Shown here piece after piece: positions 32,776 to 41,474 of a stretch of 44,629 bases of DNA. Where the stretch lies: the NCBI GenBank assembly GCA_022768825.1, contig JALEJB010000078.1, positions 1-44,629 on the forward strand. Direction: 5' to 3'. The stretch is from Lachnospiraceae bacterium. Lineage in GTDB: Bacteria; Bacillota; Clostridia; Lachnospirales; Lachnospiraceae. The notes under the pieces are model-generated. The model saw nothing but the letters and a program-made list of their open reading frames with translations, was not told the origin of the DNA and did not search any database. The translations under genes were made by a program, and so were the position numbers. Position 1 is the first letter of the stretch; each line of letters starts with the position of its first letter.

Positions 32776-34104
32776 TTATTTCTTTGCTCGCAACATCCAG
32801 CGCAGGGCAATGACACAGACGATGACCGACAAAACCGATCCAATCGGTGCCGCACATCCCATCGGAAAAAGCGAGTCGGTAAAATATACAGAAGCGAAAT
32901 ATGCGAGGGGAATTCTGGCAAACAGAATCGAGATCGCATTGTGCAGAAACGACAGATTTGACCGGCCATAAGCGCAGAAATATCCGCTGTAGCAGAAATG
33001 CATACCTGCAAATACGCAGTCCCACACATAGCTTCGCATATACTGTCCACCCAGTATGCGCACCGTCTGATCATCCACAAACAACCCGACTGCCGGTTCC
33101 GCCAACACCTGCATCGCCAGCGACGCTGCCACGCCAAATCCCACCGCAATCCCGAGGGCATAGCGCAGAATCTGCTTTGCGCGGTCATGCCGACCGGCCC
33201 CGATATTTTGAGCCGCCAGTGCCGAAACCGTAGACAGCATCGTGGACGGAATCAGAAACAGAATTCCGATCAGCTTTTCCACCACTCCCACTGCTGCCGC
33301 ATCATTTAATCCGCGCTGGTTTGCAAATACCGTGATGATCAAAAAAGAGATCTGCACAAATCCGTCCTGCATCGAAACAGGAAAACCGACCTTGAAGATA
33401 TTTTTCATCATCTCTTTTTGCGGCTGAAAATCGGTTTTTGTGATATCACCGATCATCTTTCGTTTCCAGATCATGACAAGGGAGATGACGACACTGATCG
33501 CCTGTGCGATCGTGGTACCAAGTGCCGCGCCCGCGGCACCCATGGATAATTTCCCGATGAACAACAGATCCAGCAAAATATTACATCCGCAGGCAATCGC
33601 AATATAATACATCGGGCTTTTGGAATCACCCATCCCGCGGAAAATGGAGCTGATGATATTATAGGCAACGATGGCCGGTACGCCGATAAAACAGATCGTG
33701 AGATAGGCAACCGTCCCGGACACCGCTTCATCGGGGGTCGACATCACAGACACAATCGGATGGACAAGCAGTAGCAAAACAAACAGTAATACGATTGACA
33801 CGCCTGCAAATAAAGTCACCGTATTGCCGACTGCAAGCCGCATTTCCTTTTCTTTTTTTCCTCCGACAAAGCGGGCGATCATCACCGTCGAGCCCATCGC
33901 CAGACCGACGATCATCACCGTCAGCATATGCATGACCTGACTTCCGATGGACACAGCTGTAGTGTCCTCCACCCCGCAAAACTGTCCGATGATAAATAAA
34001 TCCGCCATACCATACAGGGTCTGCAACAAATAAGACAATAAATAAGGGACACTAAAATATGCAATTGTTTTTCCGATACTTCCGGTCGTAAGATCTCGTT
34101 TCAC
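32776..34104 (-). CDS. MATE-family multidrug/metabolite efflux transporter
   Basis: The product is 442 residues with about 12 membrane helices. The start is a GTG at 34104 (MKRDLTTGSIGKTIAYFSVP) with no good ribosome binding site, so the true start is uncertain. MATE features include LSYLLQTLYGMADLFIIGQF, GSTVMIARFVGGKK, IFRGMGDSKSPMYY and LAAQNIGAGRHDRAKQ. It should export organic cations by Na+ or H+ antiport. It is not clearly linked to the polysaccharide genes; a repeat element separates them. Confidence 0.9.
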   Translation of the reverse strand: MKRDLTTGSIGKTIAYFSVPYLLSYLLQTLYGMADLFIIGQFCGVEDTTAVSIGSQVMHMLTVMIVGLAMGSTVMIARFVGGKKEKEMRLAVGNTVTLFAGVSIVLLFVLLLLVHPIVSVMSTPDEAVSGTVAYLTICFIGVPAIVAYNIISSIFRGMGDSKSPMYYIAIACGCNILLDLLFIGKLSMGAAGAALGTTIAQAISVVISLVMIWKRKMIGDITKTDFQPQKEMMKNIFKVGFPVSMQDGFVQISFLIITVFANQRGLNDAAAVGVVEKLIGILFLIPSTMLSTVSALAAQNIGAGRHDRAKQILRYALGIAVGFGVAASLAMQVLAEPAVGLFVDDQTVRILGGQYMRSYVWDCVFAGMHFCYSGYFCAYGRSNLSFLHNAISILFARIPLAYFASVYFTDSLFPMGCAAPIGSVLSVIVCVIALRWMLRAKK

Positions 34105-34160
34105 TTTTGTTTCACTTTTCGTATTTCTTTTATTTCTTCTATTTCCCTGAGCTTGTGTGA

Positions 34161-35645
34161 TTACCCCAGCATCCGCAGTACCATTTGCGCATCAAAGGTC
34201 ACGGAAGACACATGGTCAACTTCGATCTGATACAAGGCATTTGCCGCAATGTGCTCCGCCGCCTGCTCCAGATCACGAATGCCCGAAGGTCCCGCAAAAT
34301 TATCGACGATGGCATCCAGTCCATCCTCTGTCACGATACATTCCTCCGGTCGGATGCTCATGCGCTTAAGCACCTTCGGCAGCGCAAATTTCGAGAAGAT
34401 GATCTTCTTTTCTTCTCTCGTGTAATCCGGGATATCAATGACCGCAAAACGCGACATCAGGGGGGCGCTGATCATGTCCTTATCATTTGCCGTGGCGATC
34501 GGATAGACACCCACGGTAGGAATCATACACTCCATATAGTTATCCGTAAATCCGAGATTGTCTAACAGTGTCAGCAATACATCTGCCGGATTGCCGTTTC
34601 CTTTTCCATTAGCCGCCTTATCCAGCTCATTGATGATAAACACCAGGTTCGACTCTCCGGCCTGCGAAAAGGCATCCATAATGATACCCGGTTTCGCGTT
34701 GGCATAAATACGCGAGCTTCCGGTCAGCTGCTCCGGATCATTGATCGAGCTCATATCCAGTGTCGTCCACGGCAGCTTTAAGATTCTTGCCACTGCGTAG
34801 GCGATCTGGGATTTTCCAGTTCCCGCAGGTCCGATCAAAAGCAGACCGTATGCCGGAAGGGTATGGGTTCGGTTGATCTGTATGATCGTCTCAATGATAC
34901 GCTGTTTGACACGCTCCATTCCGTAGAGTTCTTCATCCAGAATCCGACGGGCCTCCACTGGATCAATCGATTCAAAATAATTATTTTTCCACTGAATATT
35001 CATCATCATGGACAGGGCACGCTGCGCGTGTCTGCGCTCCTCCGGCGACACCTCATGACTTTTTGCCACCGCCAGATTTCTTCTTGCCCAAAGCCGGATA
35101 TTATCCGGCAGAGTGCGTCCCGCACAGGTCATAAAATCGGTGATGCTCTGAATACTGGTAAGCTTCATATCATCGCCTTCTTCTTCCTGCTCATCATCCT
35201 CTTGTTCCTCTGCCGGTGCATTGCTGGCAAAGAGACGCTCGATCATAAACTGCAAAAAGCCGTCTTCCGCAGACAGCTTGGTCGCCCCGCCAAAGGCAAT
35301 CTCACGAATTTTATAGACCGCATATCCTTCCGGACGGTTTTCTCCCGACAGACGCACGTGGATATGATTTTCTCCCATCCAGCGAAGCAGACTCACAAAA
35401 CGCGAATCGATCTTCAGAATATTGGCACTGACCGTTCCGTCCTCCTCGTCAAATTCAAACGTCGTACTTTTGCAGGGATTGGTAAAAATACCGCTGGAAT
35501 GATGCTTCCACTGTCTCACCTGATTGTCCAAAAGCAGAATCGGTTTCTCGGCAGATGCCTCCGGTTCATCAGAACGAAAAGTTGTATATGTAATCTCTAC
35601 AGGTTCCTTCTTGTCATTCGAACTATTAAAATCAAATACCGGCAT
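34161..35645 (-). CDS. Lon-like AAA+ ATPase without protease domain
   Basis: The product is 494 residues. The N-terminal half has an unrecognised beta domain and an acidic linker (EEQEDDEQEEEGDD, about 150-165). The AAA+ domain begins with LDEELYGMERVKQRI, which is Lon-like, then GPAGTGKSQIAYAVARIL (Walker A) and FIINELDKAA. The latter is a Walker B with Asn in place of Asp but the catalytic Glu kept. The sensor region PIATANDKD and PSGIRDLEQAAEH follow. No Ser-Lys protease domain is present. The substrate and role are unknown; remodelling or assembly is likely. The AGGAG ribosome binding site is 10 bases before the ATG. Confidence 0.8.
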   Translation of the reverse strand: MPVFDFNSSNDKKEPVEITYTTFRSDEPEASAEKPILLLDNQVRQWKHHSSGIFTNPCKSTTFEFDEEDGTVSANILKIDSRFVSLLRWMGENHIHVRLSGENRPEGYAVYKIREIAFGGATKLSAEDGFLQFMIERLFASNAPAEEQEDDEQEEEGDDMKLTSIQSITDFMTCAGRTLPDNIRLWARRNLAVAKSHEVSPEERRHAQRALSMMMNIQWKNNYFESIDPVEARRILDEELYGMERVKQRIIETIIQINRTHTLPAYGLLLIGPAGTGKSQIAYAVARILKLPWTTLDMSSINDPEQLTGSSRIYANAKPGIIMDAFSQAGESNLVFIINELDKAANGKGNGNPADVLLTLLDNLGFTDNYMECMIPTVGVYPIATANDKDMISAPLMSRFAVIDIPDYTREEKKIIFSKFALPKVLKRMSIRPEECIVTEDGLDAIVDNFAGPSGIRDLEQAAEHIAANALYQIEVDHVSSVTFDAQMVLRMLG

Positions 35646-35768
35646 ACATACGTTTCTCCTCTCATCGTCATATCGCTGTCGATGGTCCGAAACGTTTTTC
35701 TCCCTTCGGACACCCCAACCGACAGCACCTCTACTAATATACCAAAAAAATTGCCATTTTTCTACAAT

Positions 35769-35804
35769 AAAAAAGAAGCCTGCGACAATTTCAGACTTCT
35801 TTTT
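35769..35804 (-). terminator. Terminator after the alanine symporter gene
   Basis: AAAAAGAAGTCTG pairs imperfectly with CAGGCTTCTTTTTT across a 10-base loop, and ends in a T-run on the minus strand, 35 bases past the stop at 35839. Confidence 0.7.
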
Positions 35805-35838
35805 CGTTCCTATCTTCGTTTTTTCTAAATCCGAACAA

Positions 35839-37236
35839 TCAACGATTCTTTTTCGCCTTGATCTCAGACTGAAAAGCGATCATATCATCCGCGATCTCCT
35901 TGCTTAAGATGATCATGCAGATCAGGTTTGGAACTGCCATCAAAGCATTCGCAATATCCGAGAAGTTCCATACGATATCCAACGCTGTGGTACATCCGAC
36001 AAAGGCAACTGCCGAAAACGCAATCCGATAAACCATATTGTAAGCATGTGTTCCAAACAGATACTCCCACGCTTTCTCACCGTGGTACTCCCAGCCGAGA
36101 ATCGTCGAAAACGCAAACAGCGCAATACCTACCGTAACGATCCATCCACCGATCGGTCCCAGCGCAGACTGGAAAGCCGCAATAGTCAGTGCCGATCCTT
36201 TGACCGGATCACCGGCTGCATCCAACATGCCAAGGCATCCGGATGATGCGATACAAAGTCCGGTAATCGTGCATACCACGATTGTATCCCAGAAGGTTCC
36301 GGTCATGTTGATGTATGCCTGACGCACATGATGATCGGTTCTCGCTGCTGCCGCTGTGATCGCTGCAGAACCCATACCGGCCTCATTGGAGAATACACCA
36401 CGGGCAACTCCGTATCTCATGGCATTCATCATCGAAGCGACGATCGATCCACACAATCCGCCTCCAACTGCTTTTACGGAAAACGCCATTCGAAAGATCA
36501 TGGCAAGTCCTGCCGGCACATTCCGAAAATTAATGAGAATGACGATGATTCCACCGATCATGTAGAAAATTGCCATCAGAGGAACTACCACAGAGGATAC
36601 CTTTGAGATCGATTTAATTCCTCCGACTACGATAAATAATACAAGCAAGGTCACGATCACACCGGTGACTGCTGTCGGAACGGAAAACGTATTATGTAAT
36701 GCATCCGCAATCGAATTTCCCTGTGTCAGGTTCCCGATTCCAAAGGATGCGATGACCGCAAACAATGCAAACAACCATCCAAGTATCGCTCCGCCTTTGC
36801 CACCGAGACGTTTTTTCATGACGTACATCGGTCCGCCGGACATCTCGCCCATTTCATTGACCTCACGATATTTGATCGCAAGCATACACTCCGAAAACTT
36901 TGAAGTCAGTCCAAAGCAGGCAGAGATCCACATCCATACCAGTGCTCCCGGACCACCGGATACCATTGCTGTCGCCACACCGACGATATTTCCCGTTCCG
37001 ATCGTAGCCGCAAGCGCAGTCGTCAATGCTGAGAATGGAGAGATATCTCCCTCGCCGTCTCCTTTTTTGCGTGCCTCTTTACTCAACGTGCTCTTGATCG
37101 CATAGCCCAGATTTCTCCATGATAAAAACCGGGTACGGACCGTCAGCAGAATTCCTGTTCCGACAAGCAGAACAAGCATCGCAGGTCCCCAGACGAAATC
37201 GTCTATGGCTTTGATAATGCTACCAATTGTCTCCAT
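35839..37236 (-). CDS. Sodium:alanine (AGCS family) symporter
   Basis: The start is METIGSIIKAIDDFVW at 37236, seven bases after AAGGAG. The product is 465 residues with about 10 membrane helices. AGCS signatures include LTTALAATIGTGNIVGVATA, GPGALVWMWISACFGLTSKF, GGPMYVMKKR and RGVFSNEAGMGSAAITAAAA. It imports alanine or glycine with Na+. A terminator separates it from the riboflavin operon upstream. Confidence 0.95.
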   Translation of the reverse strand: METIGSIIKAIDDFVWGPAMLVLLVGTGILLTVRTRFLSWRNLGYAIKSTLSKEARKKGDGEGDISPFSALTTALAATIGTGNIVGVATAMVSGGPGALVWMWISACFGLTSKFSECMLAIKYREVNEMGEMSGGPMYVMKKRLGGKGGAILGWLFALFAVIASFGIGNLTQGNSIADALHNTFSVPTAVTGVIVTLLVLFIVVGGIKSISKVSSVVVPLMAIFYMIGGIIVILINFRNVPAGLAMIFRMAFSVKAVGGGLCGSIVASMMNAMRYGVARGVFSNEAGMGSAAITAAAARTDHHVRQAYINMTGTFWDTIVVCTITGLCIASSGCLGMLDAAGDPVKGSALTIAAFQSALGPIGGWIVTVGIALFAFSTILGWEYHGEKAWEYLFGTHAYNMVYRIAFSAVAFVGCTTALDIVWNFSDIANALMAVPNLICMIILSKEIADDMIAFQSEIKAKKNR

Positions 37237-37263
37237 TTTTCTACTCCTTTTTTCTCTTTTCTC

Positions 37264-37297
37264 AAAAAAAGAGCGCAGTGGTCTATCCATTACGCCC
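37264..37297 (-). terminator. Terminator of the riboflavin operon
   Basis: GGGCGTAATGG pairs with CCACTGCGCTC (two G-U pairs, one mismatch), then TTTTTTT on the minus strand, about 65 bases past the ribH stop. Confidence 0.75.
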
Positions 37298-37359
37298 TTG
37301 TAATAACCAAATTTTATTACAGTACAGTAAAAAAGTCAAGTAAAAGCCTTCCCCTGCAA

Positions 37360-37827
37360 CTATTTCTCCAGCGCACGGATCAGGTTGACCATCTCAATCG
37401 CACCCTGCGCGCAATCGGCTCCCTTGTTTCCTGCCTTTGTTCCGGCACGCTCGATGGCCTGCTCGATCGTATCGGTTGTCAGAATACCAAACATCACTGG
37501 GATGTCGCTGTTTAATGATACCGTTGCCACTCCCTTTGATACTTCCGCGCACACATAATCATAGTGACTGGTGCTTCCCCGGATGACTGCGCCAAGAGCG
37601 ATCACCGCATCGTATTTTCCGCTTTTTGCCATCTTTGATGCGATCAGCGGGATCTCAAATGCGCCCGGCACCCATGCCACGTCAATATCCTCATCCTTCA
37701 CGCCATGACGGATCAGTGTATCCTCGCATCCGCCCAGAAGCTTTGACACGATAAATTCGTTAAACCGCGCGCACACGATTCCAACCTTGATTCCCTCTGA
37801 GATTACTTTTCCTTCAAAAACATTCAT
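37360..37827 (-). CDS. ribH: 6,7-dimethyl-8-ribityllumazine synthase
   Basis: The start is [12 protein letters not shown] at 37827, nine bases after AAAGGAG; a longer ATG is rejected. The product is 155 residues, normal for the family. Motifs: [39 protein letters not shown] and [20 protein letters not shown]. It condenses the RibA/RibD-derived pyrimidine with the RibB product to make lumazine. It is the last gene of the rib operon. Confidence 0.97.
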   Translation of the reverse strand: MNVFEGKVISEGIKVGIVCARFNEFIVSKLLGGCEDTLIRHGVKDEDIDVAWVPGAFEIPLIASKMAKSGKYDAVIALGAVIRGSTSHYDYVCAEVSKGVATVSLNSDIPVMFGILTTDTIEQAIERAGTKAGNKGADCAQGAIEMVNLIRALEK

Positions 37828-37860
37828 TTTATATTTCTCCTTTCCGTTTCTGTTCATTTT

Positions 37861-39066
37861 TTATTGATTGATATCTAAGATATGCCCCATTCGCTTTCCT
37901 TTTGTCTTCAGATAAAAAATATCATGCACATTCGGCTTCATCTGGATTGGCACACGCTCTACAATGTCGATTCCAAAGCCCTCCAACTGATAGACCTTAT
38001 CCGGATTATTGGTCAGCAGGCGAAGCTCCTTTGCTCCCAGATCCCGAAGAATCTGCGCCCCAATGTAGTACTCACGCAGATCTCCCGCAAATCCCAGCGC
38101 CAGATTCGCATCCAGGGTATCCATGCCCTCTTCCTGCAACGCATAAGCTTTTAATTTATTGAGCAGTCCGATTCCCCGGCCTTCCTGTCTCATATACAGC
38201 AGGATTCCCCGACCTTCCTTTTCAATCTGCTGCATGGCTGCCGCAAGCTGTTCTCCGCAGTCACAGCGCAGGCTGCCAAAGCAGTCACCGGTCAGGCACT
38301 CCGAATGCACACGGCAAAGTACATCTTTTCCATCGCCGATGTCACCTTTCACCAGCGCGATGTGATGCTCACCGTTGAGTGTATTCTGATATCCGTAGGC
38401 ACGAAACTCACCGTATTTGGTCGGAAGATTCGCCACCGCCACCTGCTCCACCAGTTTATCATGTACCTTGCGGTACTGCTGCAGATCCTTGATCGTGATG
38501 ATCTTCAGATTCCATTCTTTTGCCTTCTCCAACAGCTCTGTGGTACGCATCATCGTTCCATCATCCCGCATGATCTCACAGCACAGACCGCATTCCTTCA
38601 GTCCGGCCAGACGGCACAGATCCACAGTGCCCTCGGTATGTCCTTCCCGCTCCAGGACGCCGCCTGCTTTTGCCAGCAGTGGAAACATGTGTCCCGGTCG
38701 TCTGAAGTCCTCCGGCTTGGCGCCGTCTTCCACACACTTCATCGCCGTCAGTGACCGCTCTGCTGCCGAGATTCCTGTTGTCGTATCCACATGATCAATG
38801 GACACTGTAAACGCAGTCTCATGGTTATCTGTGTTGTAGCTCACCATCTGCGGCAGATGCAGCTTCTCAATATACGCCTGACTCATCGGCATACAAATCA
38901 ATCCCTTTGCATGCATCGCCATGAAGTTGACATTCTCGGTTGTCGCAAACTCCGCCGCGCAGATCAGATCTCCTTCATTTTCTCGATCCGGGTCATCGAT
39001 CACCATGATCAGATGTCCCTTGCGAAGCTCCTCAAGTGCTTCTTCTACGGTATTAAAATCACCCAT
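37861..39066 (-). CDS. ribBA: Bifunctional DHBP synthase / GTP cyclohydrolase II
   Basis: The product is 401 residues, behind an AAGGAGG site. The N-terminal RibB domain has [18 protein letters not shown] and the [15 protein letters not shown] segment. The C-terminal RibA domain (from about 205) has the zinc site [15 protein letters not shown] and [17 protein letters not shown]. It opens GTP and makes the four-carbon unit for riboflavin. It is cotranscribed with ribE upstream and ribH downstream. Confidence 0.97.
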   Translation of the reverse strand: MGDFNTVEEALEELRKGHLIMVIDDPDRENEGDLICAAEFATTENVNFMAMHAKGLICMPMSQAYIEKLHLPQMVSYNTDNHETAFTVSIDHVDTTTGISAAERSLTAMKCVEDGAKPEDFRRPGHMFPLLAKAGGVLEREGHTEGTVDLCRLAGLKECGLCCEIMRDDGTMMRTTELLEKAKEWNLKIITIKDLQQYRKVHDKLVEQVAVANLPTKYGEFRAYGYQNTLNGEHHIALVKGDIGDGKDVLCRVHSECLTGDCFGSLRCDCGEQLAAAMQQIEKEGRGILLYMRQEGRGIGLLNKLKAYALQEEGMDTLDANLALGFAGDLREYYIGAQILRDLGAKELRLLTNNPDKVYQLEGFGIDIVERVPIQMKPNVHDIFYLKTKGKRMGHILDINQ

Positions 39067-39088
39067 TGTATTCCTCCTTTTCGGGTTA

Positions 39089-39739
39089 TCAAAAGCCGTT
39101 TTCGGCTAAAAATTCCATCGTAATTCCTGATTTCTGTTTTGTCTCTTCCACAGTGGGCTTCATCAGTTTCTCTACATACTTTCCGATGATATCCGTCTCC
39201 AGATTGACGATATCACCCGTGCGTTTTTCGCCCAGAACTGTGACTTTTGCGGTATGCGGAATCAGGGAAACCGCAAAACGATCCGACTGCACATCTGCCA
39301 CAGTCAGGCTGATCCCGTCTATCGTGACAGAACCTTTTTCCACTATATATCGAAGCAGTTTTGCATCTGCCAGGATCGTATACCAAAGTGCATTATCATC
39401 TTTCTGGATCGATCCGATCGTACCGGTCCCATCGATGTGACCGGATACGATATGTCCGCCAAACCGTCCATTTGCAAGCATCGCCCGTTCCAGATTCACA
39501 TGACTGCCTTTTTGCAAGGCACCCAGAGAAGACCGGTTGAGTGTCTCATGCATCACATCTGCGGTAAAACCGCCTGCACCAATAGATGTCGCAGTCAGGC
39601 ATACCCCGTTAACTGCGACACTGTCACCGATTTTCAGATCCTCCAGAATCAGGTTTGCTTCTATGGATAGGACAGCGGAGCTTGCGCCTCTTACAATCGA
39701 GCGAATCTGTCCCATCTCCTCAACGATTCCTGTAAACAT
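39089..39739 (-). CDS. ribE: Riboflavin synthase alpha subunit
   Basis: The product is 216 residues. Two lumazine-binding repeats are visible: [15 protein letters not shown] with [15 protein letters not shown], and [12 protein letters not shown] with [14 protein letters not shown]. It dismutates two lumazines to riboflavin. The start overlaps ribD by 20 bases, so translation is coupled. The GAGGT site is inside ribD. Confidence 0.97.
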   Translation of the reverse strand: MFTGIVEEMGQIRSIVRGASSAVLSIEANLILEDLKIGDSVAVNGVCLTATSIGAGGFTADVMHETLNRSSLGALQKGSHVNLERAMLANGRFGGHIVSGHIDGTGTIGSIQKDDNALWYTILADAKLLRYIVEKGSVTIDGISLTVADVQSDRFAVSLIPHTAKVTVLGEKRTGDIVNLETDIIGKYVEKLMKPTVEETKQKSGITMEFLAENGF

Positions 39740-40847
39740 CTTTTACCTCGCCTTCCAGTAAATAATCGTCACCGATTTTCTGTATTGTCGTATGTTCTAA
39801 CTGCATTGCCTCGTCCGGCAGCGACACGCCTTCTCCCTCCACCGGTGATCTGGCATCTGCCCCGCCAAACAGCTTCGGAGCGATATAAGCCTGCACCCGG
39901 TTCACGATGCCCTGCTGCATCGCAGACCAGTTCAAGGTTCCGCCTCCTTCCAGCAACACGCTGTCAATTTTTTTCTCGCCAAGCTTTCGCATCAGCTCCC
40001 GCAGATCGATCCGCCCGTCGATTTCACCAACACCGAGGACTTCCACTCCTGCCGTTTCCAGTGCGTGTACTTTTGAAAAGGAATCATTTTTTGTCGACTC
40101 CAATGTAGCGACGATCAGCGGGATCTCCTTTGCAGTCTGTACCAGCTTCGCTTCCGGCGGAATCCGCAGATGGCTGTCACACACGATCCGGATCGGATCA
40201 TGTCCGTTTTCGATCCGGCAATTGAGCATCGGGTCATCCGCCAGCACCGTTTTGATCCCCACCATGATCGCTGCATACCGGTGTCTGTCCTGATGTACCC
40301 GTTCTCTGGCAGCATCACCGGTGATCCACTGGGATGCCCCTGTTTTCGTCGCAATCTTTCCATCCAAAGTTTGCGCAAACTTCATGACAACATACGGGGT
40401 TTTCGTCTTGATATAGTGGAAAAACACATAATTGATCGCATCGCATGCCTCTTTGCATACACCTGTGACGACTTCGATCCCTGCGTCCTTTAACTGCTGC
40501 AATCCTTTTCCCGCCACCAACGGATTCGGATCGTCCGAACCAACCACCACCCGTTTGATTCCTGCCTCGATCACAGCCTGCGTACAGGGCGGCTGTTTGC
40601 CATAATGGCAGCATGGTTCCAATGTCACATACATCGTCGCGCCGCCCGCATCTTCTGTGAGATGCGCCAGCGCATTGCGCTCCGCATGCAATTGTCCATA
40701 CCTCTCATGACATCCCTCAGCGATGATCTGCCCATCCTTTACGATCACCGCACCCACCATCGGATTCGGGTTCGTCCAGCCCACGGCAGTCTGTGCCAGC
40801 TCGATGGCGCGATTCATATACTGTTCATCCAGTTTCTTTTGGTTCAT
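39720..40847 (-). CDS. ribD: Bifunctional riboflavin-specific deaminase/reductase
   Basis: The product is 375 residues. The N-terminal deaminase has HAERNAL and EPCCHYGKQPPCTQAVIEAG (the zinc ligands). The C-terminal reductase starts near residue 150 (VVMKFAQTLDGKIATKTGAS) and ends with the LLEGGGTLNWSAMQQGIV substrate region. It is the first gene of the operon. The leader contains an FMN riboswitch (41083-41191) and a terminator, so expression falls when FMN is abundant. Confidence 0.96.
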   Translation of the reverse strand: MNQKKLDEQYMNRAIELAQTAVGWTNPNPMVGAVIVKDGQIIAEGCHERYGQLHAERNALAHLTEDAGGATMYVTLEPCCHYGKQPPCTQAVIEAGIKRVVVGSDDPNPLVAGKGLQQLKDAGIEVVTGVCKEACDAINYVFFHYIKTKTPYVVMKFAQTLDGKIATKTGASQWITGDAARERVHQDRHRYAAIMVGIKTVLADDPMLNCRIENGHDPIRIVCDSHLRIPPEAKLVQTAKEIPLIVATLESTKNDSFSKVHALETAGVEVLGVGEIDGRIDLRELMRKLGEKKIDSVLLEGGGTLNWSAMQQGIVNRVQAYIAPKLFGGADARSPVEGEGVSLPDEAMQLEHTTIQKIGDDYLLEGEVKDVYRNR

Positions 40848-40888
40848 TCTTCTTACCCTTCACCCAACTATGATTATTCGCATCCTTT

Positions 40889-40914
40889 ATCAGGATTTAT
40901 TTATAAATCCTGAT
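40889..40914. repeat. ATCAGGATT hairpin, copy 2
   Basis: A perfect 12-bp stem (ATCAGGATTTAT with ATAAATCCTGAT) and a 2-base loop in the rib leader, 42 bases upstream of the ribD start. It may also be an RNA structure in the transcribed leader. Confidence 0.65.
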
Positions 40915-40962
40915 GACCCGAGCACTATTGCGAAGCAATTTTTATGTGCGAGGTCTTTTTTG

Positions 40963-40996
40963 CTTTATAGAAAATCCGGCGTAATATCCTATGAAA
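40963..40996. repeat. 34-bp imperfect palindrome, copy 3
   Basis: In the opposite orientation this reads TTTCATAGGATAT, a variable centre, then TTTTCTATAAAG. It lies between the riboswitch terminator and ribD, so it is transcribed. Confidence 0.6.
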
Positions 40997-41004
40997 ATAA
41001 GAAA

Positions 41005-41029
41005 GGCCCCGGAGTCAATCTCCAGAGCC
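41005..41029 (-). terminator. Riboswitch expression-platform terminator
   Basis: GGCTCTGGAG pairs with CTCCGGGGCC (two G-U pairs), loop ATTGA, then TTTCTTATTTTC on the minus strand. It lies about 50 bases after the FMN aptamer and before ribD, the usual place for FMN-dependent attenuation. Confidence 0.85.
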
Positions 41030-41082
41030 TAAATAAAAATCATTTTTCCATTATACATTTATCGCATAACAAACCAGATTTT

Positions 41083-41191
41083 CATCTTCTTTCATCCAGA
41101 CTGTACTGTCGGCTTCGGAATCACACCGAATCATGCATAAATGCTCGTGGGCTATACCACCGGTAGGGACTCGCACCCTGCCCTGAAGATT
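41083..41191 (-). promoter_or_regulatory. FMN riboswitch (RFN element)
   Basis: The aptamer reads ATCTTCAGGGCAGGGTG at its 5' end, then CCCTACCGGTGGT and AGCCCACGAG, then TGATTCGGTGTGATTCCGAA, GCCGACAGT and GTCTGGATGAAAGAAGAT at its 3' end. These are the conserved segments of the RFN class, including the closing P1 arms. It is 109 bases on the minus strand and controls the rib operon by termination at 41005-41029. Confidence 0.95.
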
Positions 41192-41207
41192 GTCTTTTCC
41201 GCATTCG

Positions 41208-41236
41208 ATCATAACACGACACATGCTAAATGTCAA
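41208..41236 (-). promoter_or_regulatory. Promoter of the riboflavin operon
   Basis: A consensus TTGACA (41231-41236) and TATGAT (41208-41213) with a 17-bp spacer on the minus strand, just upstream of the FMN riboswitch. Confidence 0.85.
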
Positions 41237-41255
41237 TAAAATCACTTTGGCAAAC

Positions 41256-41462
41256 CTATGCCATCTCTTCCAGAAACCCTTTCAGATCATCCACCAGATC
41301 ATCTACATCCATGCCATGTACAGCTGCCGCCTGCTCCAGTGTCTCTCTCTGGGAAGAAGGACAGCCCAGACAATGCATTCCGATATTTGTCAGGATATCA
41401 GCCATCTCAGGTACTGTCTGTAACAGTTCTCCGATTGTTGTATTTTTTGTAATTCGAAACAT
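41256..41462 (-). CDS. DUF1858 domain protein
   Basis: The product is 68 residues. It matches the DUF1858 pattern: MFRITKNTTIGELLQTVPEM, then IGMHCLGCPSSQRETLEQAA and the VHGMDVDDLVDDLKGF end. The two cysteines are in the CLGC motif, which may bind metal or act in redox chemistry. It starts 12 bases after the chemoreceptor gene, so the two are probably on one mRNA. Function unknown. Confidence 0.88.
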   Translation of the reverse strand: MFRITKNTTIGELLQTVPEMADILTNIGMHCLGCPSSQRETLEQAAAVHGMDVDDLVDDLKGFLEEMA

Positions 41463-41474
41463 TTTTTTTACCCT

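Noticed and set aside
34863-35828. Plus-strand reading frame of 321 codons opposite the AAA+ gene
   Set aside because: The opposite strand encodes Walker A and other AAA+ motifs; this frame has no recognisable features.
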